From contig NC_052132.2 in NCBI RefSeq assembly GCF_016086655.4, forward strand, positions 10,852,805 through 10,916,804: a stretch of 64,000 nucleotides of DNA, written 5' to 3'. Source of the stretch: Lepeophtheirus salmonis. Lineage: Eukaryota > Arthropoda > Copepoda > Siphonostomatoida > Caligidae. How positions within the stretch are numbered: position 1 is the first letter of the stretch; the number at the start of each line of letters is the position of its first letter. Shown one piece after another: positions 37,017 to 47,769 of this stretch. Position numbers and translations under genes: made by a program. The notes beneath the pieces were generated by a model. The model had not been told where the DNA came from. It saw only the letters and a program-made list of their open reading frames with translations, and did no database searches.

Positions 37017-37198
37017 TTATACGCCAGGGGTCACCCCTATGGCTCGCAGATGTACATTAATTGACATGAGCGAATGAGAACATATTTCCATAGTTTGTAT
37101 GTGTTTTTTATCATTCTTGTTGATAGCAGCACACTCATTGATTAGAACTATTGAAGTTGACACTCCATGTCTCAAAGGTTGTCTACCCCTTTATAAGC
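37017..37198. mobile_element. hAT-type MITE with 8-bp target site duplication
   Basis: The element is 37025-37190 (166 bp). The left end is CAGGGGTCACCCCTATGG. The right end read inward is AGGGGTAGACAACCTTTGAG, so both ends carry the AGGGGT-type hAT terminus, with the outermost base lost or changed on the right. Flanking 8-mers are TTATACGC (37017-37024) and TTATAAGC (37191-37198), 7 of 8 identical, the duplication size expected for hAT. It has no ORF, so it would need a transposase supplied in trans. Confidence 0.65.
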
Positions 37199-38575
37199 TA
37201 ACGAAAATGATTTAAATTCTATTTTAATTTGTTCATTAAAACTAATGAACAACCCTATAAACGGGTATTATTGAGTAGAAATTCAATAGAGAATAGTTGT
37301 TGTTGATTTTTAGTAAATTAATTATAAAGAAAAACAAAAAATATTTTTAAAAGTTTATCCGATTTTTAGCCAAAAGTTTTCAATAGTCTTCTCCTTAAAT
37401 TCATTAAACATTGTTGAAGAAAGATAATGAGGTCTCAAGACATCTATATACTCGTAATAAAGGAGAATAAAAATAATCTAAATTATCTTAATAAAGTTAA
37501 TTGAAAAAAAAAAACACAACAACTTCTATTACTTCTTTCGTATAGTGTGCTAATTATCTTTTTCTGATTACTTCTTATTCAAGTAAACTTAATATTTTTT
37601 TCAAGTGGATACATATTTGTTGAAGCGAATAATTATCTCAACTTCGTTGTCATAAAAGTGGTGTCTGTATGAATGTTTTTTCTTCAAAGAAGCTTTGAAA
37701 TCTTCATTCCACCTTATTTTATTATAAATATTTTTCTATGACGTCCTAAATTGTATCATAATTAAAAGGAGACTTCTCTCAGGGGTCAAGATTGACATTT
37801 ATATTACATAAAATTAACCAATTTTAATTAGTTATTGATTTAACCAGAAACTTTTTAAAGATAAATTTTTCATACGAAAATTGAATTAACAAATCACCCT
37901 GAAAAATAGTAACTCCTAGTACACATATTGAAATAAAACTTTTTTGTGAGCTTTGCCTTTTAATATGTTTAATATGATCTTAAAACTATATTATTTTATG
38001 AATTTAAAACATAAAGTGTCGTCATAAATTGTATCATAACTGAAGGAGACACATATTTGGGTGCTCAAAGTGGATATTTTTATATTGCATTGAATCAGCA
38101 TTGAATAATACTTAATGCTAAGATACACAGTGAGATTTGAATTAAATTAAATTAATATTTTCTAACAAAATCCTTAAAAATGGCTAGATTTGTACTTTTT
38201 TGATCGATTAGGGACAAGAAAAGTAGGATAATTATATAAAACTATCTTACTTTTCTAATGTTATTGTTAATTTTTATCCCCAGCAAGGAAATAGGGTTAT
38301 TAACGATATTTTAACATAGTTTTAATACATTTTTGGCTCATATTATTACTATTACAATAGATAACTGAACAATATAAAAACTACGCAATAGTTAGATTTA
38401 TATTTGATTGGCTGTAAAGCTTAAGTCCTTTTATTTATTCTCTATTTTCCTCAATAAGAATGAAAAAGGATTTTCATTCATATCAAACTTGGTTATTTAA
38501 GCCTTCAAAATGACCGACATCCACAATGCTGATGTCACTTAAAACACCCTAATGTGATGGAATATCTATAGTTGT
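37199..38575. other. Non-coding stretch with a dispersed direct repeat
   Basis: An about 80-bp direct repeat occurs at 37740 and 38018, 278 bp apart (shared word AAATTGTATCATAA then GGAGAC). No gene seen. Confidence 0.45.
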
Positions 38576-38812
38576 TGTTATGTCAGTCCTGATTTATTTT
38601 GTCCCGACAAAAAAAAACAGTCCAATAAGTCCTTGGAACCGGACATTAAGTATTGTTAGTACAAGAACTGATAAAAAGAAAAGAATTAGGTCATCAGGGA
38701 CCGATCTTAATAACTTTTAGGACTAATATGCAGGACTGAACTTGACCAGATAGAGACTGAACTGGAAGGGATTACAATCTTTAGTCCTAAATAAGATCCA
38801 ACACAGCACTAT
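38576..38812 (+). repeat. Interspersed repeat family A, long copy
   Basis: From GTTATGTCAGTCCTGATTTA through ACTTTTAGGACTAATATGCA then GGACTGAACTTGACCAG and AGAGACTGAACTGGAAGGGA to TAGTCCTAAATAAGATCC and CACAGCACTA. It aligns end to end with the 17.72 kb copy. Confidence 0.65.
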
Positions 38813-39827
38813 CTATTGTGGAGAGTTTCATTGCCGATATATTTAGTATAAGTCTTCTCAAGGATTTATCTTACAATGAAGAGGAGAAAATGACTTTCTA
38901 CTGAAGTCTACCATATCAAAAACCCTGGCTAAGATATATATCCCTAAGGATTTAAAAAAAATGACTCCTCTCCTTATAGGTCTGAAACTAACAATAATGA
39001 GATAATTGATTCAAGAGGCCTTGTTTTAACAACACATATATCCTGTAATAATGTATTTTATGGTATTTTTAATGACGTGAGAAAGCTTCATTCTTTTAAC
39101 TTATTGTCTGTCATTTTTTACATTGAACATTCCGATGCATTTGTTTGATCAAATTATTTGAATGTAAAGTGATAATAAATCCGTTTTACCTTTTATAAAA
39201 AACAAAAGACATATTTGCTATAATATCCATTTTTACGTTGCTATTAATGAAGTATAAAGTATCATTCTTATGAGTTTAAATAACAGATTTATAACACGGT
39301 TATAACTACAATGTTAAAACCAGTTTCAATCAAAAACCTTTAAACTCCAAAAAATAATTTTTCTTAAATTTTACTGTAACTTTCTTGTTGTTTTTGCGAC
39401 ATCATTGTGAAGAATTTATACTGTGTATGATAAATTTTATATATTTCAGTTAATAAATAGTAATTTCTATTACAGGGTACTAGCTTCCCGTGATGCTATG
39501 GGATGTATGGCCCCTCACTTATTTGCAATCTATATATATTATGCAATCTTTTTACAAATAGGTAATAGTAATGCAAAATTATATTTTGGCTCAGACATAA
39601 GCGCCAAAAACAACAATAACTAGCAAAAAAAATCCCTGACCACTGCAACAAGCCAACATTATAGCATTACAGAACGGTTTGACTATATTATCACCAATAT
39701 GTTAGTCCTAATATAAACTATAAGTCATGGAATCAATCAACATTGATTTAAACAGAATTTGTAGTTGGGGGTTTACTGTTGTGTCGTGGTTATGCACCAT
39801 TATAATAAGTTCGAGAAATAGTAATTA
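38813..39827. other. Non-coding stretch
   Basis: No gene recognised. Confidence 0.4.
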
Positions 39828-41056
39828 AAAAAAGAAGTAAAAAAGTAATTTCGAAATTCCCGCCTTTTTCCCAACTAAATATACCTTGTTCATATCGGAT
39901 CATACGATAAAGCGTTCTAAAGGTGTGATGGTATACCACAAATGCTTTTGTATTTTGCTTGACCGGCTCAGTTGTGAAGTATTGTGCTTCGATTATGGAG
40001 GCCTCAAACGAAGTAATTCGCCATATATCACAGTTGTACTACCTGAAATGGAAAAATACGTCAAAAGCAACAAAGAAAATTATAAGTGTACAGAAGAAAA
40101 ATATTCTTTTGGTTCAGGTTGAACAACAGTGGTTCGAGTAATTTCATTCTAGTTTAGTGGAAGTGAATGATGCACCAAGCAATGACAGGCATGTCATCGA
40201 AAATGTCGATAAAGTCATTGAAAATATCGAGATAGACAGTCACGTTAGCAGTCATCGCCAAGTAGCTAAACAACGAACTTAACCCGTTTTGAAGTAATTG
40301 CAGAAGGCTGGATACAAAAAGAAACTCGATTTTGAAAGCCATATGAGCTGACGTAAATGATCTCGTGGACCAAATTTCCATTAGTGAATTGCTGATGAAT
40401 CAAAACAAAATCGATCCATTTCTAAAGCACATTGTGAGGAAGAATGGATCAGAGATTGTTGTTAAAAGTAAACAAAGTGGGCCAAAGGGTGGCTAAGCTA
40501 AAGATTCAAAATATGAAAGGTATTCATGTGTATTTGGTGTGATTGACAGGGAATGATCTACTATGAGCTGTTTGCCTATGGCCTAACGCCCAATTCTGCT
40601 CTTTACTGTGAACAACTTGACTGTTTGAGATGGCAATTGAACGGAAGCTGCCACCATTAGTGAATAGGAGAGGAATCGTGTTTGATCAAGACAACACCAC
40701 ACCGCACACACTATTGAGGACGCCCCAGAAGCTCTGGTAGCTTTAATGGAAGGTTCTTACGCATCCGCCCTACATTACGGACCTGGCTCAAAGTTACTAC
40801 CACCTCTTCTATGGTCTCTGCACTTAGGGTTATAAATTAGGCCTCAATAGTTGTGTGTGAAAATTGTATGTCCAAGTATTTTTTGCCAATAGGGACAAGG
40901 GATTCTACGAGAAGAACATTGTGAAGTTGGATTCTCGTTAGCAACAAGTTATCAAAGAGAACGAAGCATACTTGGCTTAAATTGGACGATTGTAAGAATT
41001 CATATAAGGCATTGAAATAAATCGAAGATATACAAAATTACTTTTTTCCTCAACCT
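39828..41056 (+). mobile_element. Full-length decayed mariner element (family M2)
   Basis: TA dinucleotides flank both sides (39826-39827, 41057-41058). The ends are diverged inverted repeats (left GTAAAAAAGTAATTTCGAAA; right, read inward, GGTTGAGGAAAAAAGTAATT), related to the sharper TIRs of the 3.17 kb element. Length is about 1229 bp, normal for mariner. It contains a broken transposase reading frame in the same orientation. Confidence 0.8.
39995..40980 (+). pseudogene. Mariner transposase pseudogene (D,D34D type, third D lost)
   Basis: It starts MEASNEVIRHISQLYYLKWK and ends KENEAYLA with a stop at 40978-40980. Recognisable blocks in order are IENVDKVIENIEIDSH, LKYLQKAGYKKKLDF (frames vary), LMNQNKIDPFLKH, then a CEEEW where DExW is expected. 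FDQDNTTPHTLL (aspartate codon 40690-40692) and TDLAQSYYHLF follow. The codon for the third aspartate (PSDYHLF) is TAC at 40795-40797, exactly 34 residues after the second, so the D34D spacing is intact while the residue is tyrosine. Nonsense codons and frameshifts are frequent. Length matches a normal ~330-residue protein. It is inactive. Confidence 0.8.
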
Positions 41057-41719
41057 TATGTTTGATCATTTCACCCTAAATTGGTGCGGTACAAAAAATT
41101 GTGCTTTTATTGTCATTTGAGGGACATGATTTCCTCTGAATTTATTTAGCAGTCATATGTATTGTTAGACGTCTATTTAATAAAATATTTCATACTACAA
41201 TTAGCAACATCCACAAATGTTTGATACAATAAATTATTACTTAAAATGAAACAACTTTATCCTGATGAAAAAAACAATTAATCCTGGATATTTCCCAGAC
41301 AGTCAGCCTTTCAATTAGTTAGAACAGAATAGTAAAACCCTTTCTCTTGGATATTGAAAATGGAATATAAATTAATTGCAACCACTAAATCATTCTGAAA
41401 CATGCCTGGTTTTTTTATATGAAATTCTTAATTTTTCGTGACTAACTTCCATTGATAATTACGGCTTGTTTAAAAAAAAAGTAATTCACTAAATAAGTCA
41501 TAATTTATAGGATATATATTCAAATATTACACTATGGAAGGGAGTTTTTGACCGCTTAACTATGTAGATTATAAAACTTCAATGATAATTTATCTGGATG
41601 TTATCTAGAAAATGATTTTATACATAGCTACATCCATCCAAAAATATCCGAAACATATTAAAAATACTCGTTATTGGCATTTTGTTAACTATCAAGAAAT
41701 TATTTTCACTCAAAAGAAA
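41057..41719. other. Non-coding stretch
   Basis: AT-rich with no recognised content. Confidence 0.4.
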
Positions 41720-42110
41720 AAGGGTAACTCTGAGGATTTGTTGTGGAGTTATTGGTGTCAAATACAGCATCCACTTGACCTTGGAAACAGGAGCAGGTCT
41801 ATATGACATTAACCTTTTGGCAGATTCCCCAATTCCGCCCGGATCTTGGATATCAGCTTGGACTTTTCGTGCAGGAAGATCTATTTGCGTATTTTTCAAG
41901 AGAGAAGTTGATGGGTTTGATGTCCAGTGAGTTTGGAGGCCAAACACTGGGTTCCACAAAGTAAAAAAAAAAAATAATGACAGCCAAGTCAACATATTCT
42001 TTGCAGTTTAACATGGAGCAATGCCTAGCTATCACCTCCAGACTCTCCAGACGAAGGACCTTTACAGGTTTAAGAACTTTCAATTTTAACATTGTCTCAT
42101 CCGGTTAAGA
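41720..42110 (-). pseudogene. Tc1-like transposase C-terminal remnant
   Basis: The minus strand reads GGDS then ALLHVK (a possible decayed second-aspartate block), then SVWPPNSLDIKPINFSLEKY. That is clearly the WPPNSPDLNPxDFSLW region with the third aspartate changed to asparagine. In shifted frames it continues KSKLISKIRAELGNLPKG then TCSCFQGQVDAVFDTN, the C-terminal end. The 125-codon minus-strand ORF (41618-41995) is a mixed frame over this element, not a gene. Confidence 0.6.
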
Positions 42111-43149
42111 TTACAACAAGAATACTCTGCCTTTTCAATGATTGTGAAATAAATACTTTGTTGATCAAAGTTATTTTTGTAACATACTCCAAAAACTTTT
42201 GCTTACCCGCTAAAACAACAAACAACGTCCTAGATGCACAGCACAGTTGTTAATGGCGTTCATAGCTTGTAACAACCACACGTTTTATATATTTTTCAGT
42301 AATCAAGTTTTCCTTTAAAAACTTTTGACTAGAATAGAAAAAAAATTATATGTTAATATCTTTAAAAATATATATGTATACGATAAAGTTAAAGGTGAAT
42401 TATTAATAAACTCTGCTCTTATGCAAACTATAAAGTAATTTAATGCTAAAGACTTATTTCTTATGATAAAGTTTATTCTTTAACAACTATTGCTTTTATC
42501 CAGGTTTTACTGTATTGTATATATATAACTAATCGTTAACTAAAAAGTACAGTCATATTTTATAAGGAATAATTATTAGTTTTTTATTTGAAAAAATGTT
42601 TTCATAAATATGAACTAAGTCTTCTATTGAATAAATATATATTAAATCAATGAAATTATGATTTTTTCTCAAATGAAATTGCAGATAAATAAATTTTGAA
42701 ACACATGTTGTACTTATTAGGGATATTTCATTTCATTTGAATAAAACAGATTGTTTCGGTCAACTATAATTTTTAGAGAAAGGAGTTGATTTTTATTAGT
42801 ACGTTTAACAAAAATTATTATAAATAACCTAAGATAATTTATTGAAATTGACCTTGAAAACCATTTATGACAAAAACATAAATTTTTCAAATGTTTTATG
42901 ACATTTTATCAAAAGGGCTGAATAATATATGCCCTATAAAGTGGGTTTGGGCCTTTTTCTAGATGGGAGGCTAAACGTGTTTTTTCTGTTCCAAAACTGT
43001 TATCATTAGCATTAAATTCTTGAAGACTAAACATGGAGTAAAATATATAAATATTTAGGTTTGAATTTAAAAAATGTTGTAACCTTCGGATATGAATCAA
43101 TTGCCAAATGAATTAAACTATTTATTACAGAACAAATGCATTCAGTTAC
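42111..43149. other. Non-coding stretch
   Basis: No gene or repeat recognised. Confidence 0.4.
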
Positions 43150-43350
43150 TTTTGTGTTGGTCCTAATTTACTACTGAAGACTGCAGTATAGTTCAGTCTC
43201 GGTTTGGTTCTGTTGAGTCCTAAAAAGTTATACAGTTCGCTGATTGGTGATATCGATCAACCTTGTTAGTTCGATGTTTAGGCAGTTATAGTATTTACAG
43301 TCCATAGGACTGGTGTCAAAGTCCAAAAGGACCGATTCTACGACTATAAT
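43150..43350 (-). repeat. Interspersed repeat family A, inverted copy
   Basis: Contains GGTCCTAATTTACTACTGAA, TATAGTTCAGTCTCGGTTTG and GAGTCCTAAAAAGTTATACA, and further on TCCATAGGACTGGT. These are the complements of the family A words in reverse order. Confidence 0.6.
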
Positions 43351-43428
43351 AAACTAAACTGAAGTATAAACATAAGATGAAATCGGAATATCAGATCTAA
43401 AAACACTAATTTTGTTATGTTCTTTAAA

Positions 43429-43499
43429 TTGGTCAGATGGATTTATTCGGATTACATATAAGTATATTTTGGAGTATTACGTTTACTCCATCTGACCAA
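43429..43499. repeat. Short TIR element, copy 1
   Basis: TTGGTCAGATGGA (43429-43441) and its exact complement TCCATCTGACCAA (43487-43499) enclose about 45 bp. The interior resembles that of the copy at 55181-55247 (shared ACATATAAGTAT/TATAAGTA and TTTACTCCATCT words), so this is a repeated short inverted-repeat element rather than a chance palindrome. Confidence 0.65.
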
Positions 43500-45710
43500 G
43501 AAGTTGTCTTTGCAGTCCATATAGATAGAGTATATTACCTTTTCTACGAACGACCAAGTCCCGAACGTACGCCTATTGAGTTCAAGATAATAATGTCTCC
43601 ACAGTGCATTGCCCATTGAGGTACGTCGTTTAAATATTTTTGTTAATACCATCGGATTGGAAACTATTTTATATCTGCCCATGTCTAATTATTACCTTCG
43701 ATCTTGAATTTTACCTTACGGATCCAACTGTACCTTGTTCAAATGGTATTAACTTTTTAGACCTAAATGTCATTTACAATATATGCAAGTATACAATCGA
43801 TCTACAAAGGTCTACAAACGAGTTCATACGAGAAAAAAATTTGTGATTAAACCTTTTTTTTTTGCGTATGTTATATTTTCAGAAATACTTTGCTTATTAA
43901 GATTGAACCAAAATTTCAGGAAACATTCAATTATTGTAAATAGGGTGTATAGTGTATACTAGGCTTATTTATATTTAATTTTGTAAGATTTAGATGTCAT
44001 TAGCATTCCTCGAAAGAAACTTCGCCCCCGTTCCTGAAGATTTTTAAATTATTTTTCCATAACATATGTTATAGTTGCCATGACAGCTTTTGTATGAACT
44101 AAAATACTTTACTTATACGTATAATATAGGCTATAAACAGCGTTAGTCTTAAACGGAAGCTATTGCACCATTTCAATAAGTAAGTGAAGTATGTATTCAA
44201 ATATAACTATTTTTTTGTGGAAACAATAGAAAATATCTTTAAATTATTATAGAAGTACAAATTCGTCAATTTGAAGGAAAAATTTTCATCCTTGTTTGTA
44301 ACCAAAAAGTACAGAATGTTTTAATATTTGAGCACCTTTTAAATCTTGTTCGGATGTCATCAAATCGTCAAATTTTTTCTATTTAGCAGTGAAAAGCAAC
44401 TACAGGATGGGATAAAAATTATGATTACAGATACATAATTGCTTTGATATTAAATTATTGATTTCCCTCTCTCTAGAGCTCTAATTTGGAAAGAACCTAA
44501 ATTCTTTCATTGAAAAAACAAAAAAAGAACAAAATGAACCCATCAGAAAAAATCGCTACTTCACTATTTCAATCATTTCATGTCACCAACGTATATGGAG
44601 AGAAAAAATGATCGGAAATATAGAAATTCTACTAAAAGCAGATGAAGAGCTAAGGCAAGTTTGGTTACTCTACGGTCAAAAAGGGCTCCAATAAAACGAC
44701 CCAGACCAATAATACAAACTCAGTCTTAACAACTCACTGTCTTTGAGTCTGACAATAATTCTTTGCCTGAGTCCAAATCAATTTATTTGTCGTTGTCTTT
44801 AGCTCCCAAATCTACCCATATAAACAGAAACAATATTTTGACCCAAAATACACATGATGTTATTACAACTATATTATAACAGAGATATAATGTATCCGCT
44901 CCAAGTAAGTCAATCATCTGGAAAAGAGTGATTAGAGAATGGTAGAAAATAAAGCAAATATTTTCATAAATTACCAAGTGGAAATTCTAATTGTATTCAT
45001 TTTGCTTGTAACAGACTAAAAGTAGAAGAATATAATGTAGTTTTGTTAAAAAATACACTTTAGAAATAAAAAATGTGGTCTTAAAATGTGAAAATGGGTT
45101 TGCAAAGGCCATTCACAATGAATTGCATAAATTAATTTACGGATACGGTCTCGCCTGATAATTTGTCACACTACAGCAGTAAATTATCGTGATACAAATA
45201 ATAGTGTAAAGCGTAGACAAGGCATTGACATATATAAAGGGGTTTAGAGGCTATCATCCATTGGCTTTCGACAGCACATTTTTGATAACCTTTAGAAAAA
45301 TACCATGAATTTTCTTATTAATTTAGTTACTCATTTAATGAAAATGTATCAATGAATTACGACTACCTCCGAAAAGATTATATAAATGTTAAAATGGATG
45401 ATTTTAAGAAAAGCGAACCCCCTGGATGATGACATGATTTTAAGTACTTATATTAATTATGCTAGGCCTATCGTCATTATAAAAAAAACTTATTATTGAC
45501 CTTAAATCATGTAGATCATGCTTCCAAACATATGTCAGATACGATGGAAGTGATGTACTATAAACGCACCTAATTTTTTTCTTTCTTTTTATGATACAGT
45601 CGTACTATTTTAGTTAGGGGAGTTGATTTCATCTCTAATTCTTGGGCAGATGACTAGTTTTAGAATCAAATTTACAATGAATCTTTTTTTTTAATTGTTT
45701 GATTTGCCAG
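43500..45710. other. Mostly non-coding; one ORF-like patch at 44.5-44.96 kb
   Basis: In 44520-44960 several plus-strand frames stay open unusually long. Examples are MIGNIEILLKADEELRQVWL, and in another frame QLTVFESDNNSLPESKSIYL. None matches a known family and no single frame spans the patch. The rest is AT-rich without recognised content. Confidence 0.3.
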
Positions 45711-45899
45711 ATTGTATGTGATGCAGCAATAAAGAGCCTGAAAATCCATTGTAAATCTGATAAATCGATGAATGACACTCCCAGATTGAAACAAAATGCA
45801 GAAAAGGCTGTAAAACTTATGACAAAAATACATCAAAGTTCAAAAACAGAAGAATGTCTGGAACTTTTTTGGGAAGAAAAAAAATGTAATTTGTATTAA
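45711..45899 (+). CDS. Candidate 3'-terminal exon of an unassigned host gene
   Basis: A strong acceptor (T-rich tract, then GATTTGCCAG ending 45710) is followed in phase by 62 codons: IVCDAAIKSLKIHCKSDKSM, NDTPRLKQNAEKAVKLMTKI, HQSSKTEECLELFWEEKK, CNLY and TAA at 45897-45899. An AATAAA polyadenylation signal lies at 45936-45941, 36 bp after the stop. The composition (K, E, S, T, C; few F and I) differs from chance ORFs here. Upstream exons were not identified. The family is not recognised. Confidence 0.45.
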   Translation: MVCDAAIKSLKIHCKSDKSMNDTPRLKQNAEKAVKLMTKIHQSSKTEECLELFWEEKKCNLY

Positions 45900-45935
45900 T
45901 CAAAATCATTTATTTAAAAATGTTTAGATTATAAA

Positions 45936-45941
45936 AATAAA
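45936..45941 (+). promoter_or_regulatory. Polyadenylation signal AATAAA
   Basis: It follows the candidate terminal exon by 36 bp. AATAAA is common by chance in such AT-rich DNA, so its weight depends on the exon being real. Confidence 0.3.
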
Positions 45942-47159
45942 GCTGAATACTCGTATATAAGTTTATATTTAAAAAAATAAATAATAGATATATATGTAAA
46001 AATCTATATTTCACGGCATGGGATAATTATTTTGTTAAATTTCAAAAATACTAACAGTATACTTAAGCTACATATAAAAGTTTATCATTTATGAGTAGAT
46101 TCACATTAATAGAATAATTACCATGAACCACAGTTTTTGCTAAAATAAGGTATTCCATACTTAGTGAACCAATTTTTTTGATGTTTTAATATACCCGTAG
46201 TATATATGGTAAAATCCCCAACTTATTTTTTTCCTTATTTTTTTTCTAATTGAAAGAAAGCTCTGGTATACAATAATAACGGTCACATTGTGGTAAACAA
46301 ATTACTTAATTATTATATATTTAAAAAAAAAAAATACTGGTTTCCATGAACTATAATAAAATTAGTCATTTTTATAATATGAAAAACATATACATGCGTC
46401 TACTTATAAAATTCTCGTTTAAACATTAAATAACATTGCCTAACTAGACCTCAGTTAATACCCCTATTTCTTTTTAAAAAAGTTAATATTCTTATGTACA
46501 TAGATACAATATTTGAAATGTATATGCTTTGGTTGAGAGTCAACAAAGACTCGTAGAAAACATAAGTATAGACTCACATGTAATTTGATATATTTTTCCT
46601 TCATTATTTCATTAAATTAATTGCATTTTATTATTTGTAAAATAACACGATGTACGTACATACCAAAAGGAAACTAAAAATGTACAAGGTTGCCGGAAAA
46701 TAAATTATATTTATTAAAAAAAAAATGGTTTTACAGGCATAACTTTATTATTCACTAACTGTAGTACACGGGATATGAGGAGTAATAAGGTCTTGGCTAA
46801 AACAAACATTTTGCTGTAATAATAGAAAATATAACTCCTCAAAAAGCCTCGGTGTTAGTCTCATGTGCCCACTCTCAAAACATAACTATTCAATAATTGT
46901 ATTAATTCATATGTATTCTCTCCTCAAAAATAAAAGAATAATAATAAGAGTTTGAGAAAAAAAATTAATATGTAAGGATGACTGATGAATACTTTTAATC
47001 CTTAGAACACTCACTAATAAAAACAAACAAAGCTCATTAATAATACCAGCGTTTATTTTCAATTCAAATCTGAACAAATACTGAAAATCCTTGTGAGTTA
47101 TGATATATACATATACATAAAAGATTAATGACAAAAACAAACAGAAACAGCGCTCTTGT
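45942..47159. other. Non-coding stretch
   Basis: No gene recognised; a 77-codon minus-strand ORF (46907-47140) is hydrophobic and AT-driven. Confidence 0.4.
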
Positions 47160-47455
47160 TATACACGCACACGCCTGAAATATTTTATTGATACGGCTAC
47201 ATTATTACTTCATATATCAACAATATTTATAGGATTTACATCAGGGAGCACTAGTTGTAGTGCATCCTGTATACCCGTTTGATCCTATATATACACACAC
47301 CTGCAATAGTTCATTCATACAACTACATTGTTATTCCTTAGATCAATGTATGTTTATGATATACATCATGAAGCACTATATACATTGCACCTCGTGACTT
47401 GATTTTATATATTCATACAGACAGATATACATATAACTTTACTTTATTGATATAG
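47160..47455. repeat. Diverged tandem repeat, unit about 125 bp
   Basis: Copy 1 (47160-47286) and copy 2 (47287-47407) share the order TATACACRCACRCCTG, TTCATAC/TTGATAC then CTACATT, TATTCCTTAG or TACTTCATAT, ATCA, TACATCA, GAAGCACTA or GGAGCACTA, and GCATC or GCACC. A partial third copy starts at 47408. Confidence 0.55.
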
Positions 47456-47769
47456 ATGAGTCTTTTGAAGTACAAATTTCTAAATCGAGAGTGTAATAAT
47501 GTTATGTATTGTCTTTTATTTACTTTTAGATCATGACGTAGGGATTTGTTTTAAATAGATAGTAATGTACCTTGTGTTTTTACGAGTTGGTATATTTTAA
47601 TGGTCAAATGTATGTACATCCTTTTAAATGTAATCCCTTACAGAAACATGTTTTAGTGTATGATTGTACCCCCAATCCAACGGTTTTCTTATTGACTTTA
47701 CTCCGGTCCGTTGCTGCCGTCTGTTGGTGGTGTTCGTAGAACATTACAAATAACTAGTAAATGAGCTAT

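Noticed and set aside
41618..41995. 125-codon minus-strand ORF with a hydrophobic, signal-peptide-like start
   Set aside because: Its region is a Tc1-like C-terminus whose real blocks (WPPNSLDIKP, LISKIRAELGN) lie in the other minus-strand frames.
45225..45262. TATATAAAG followed by a CCATTGG word, core-promoter-like
   Set aside because: TATA words are everywhere in this AT-rich sequence, and no first exon follows that I can support.
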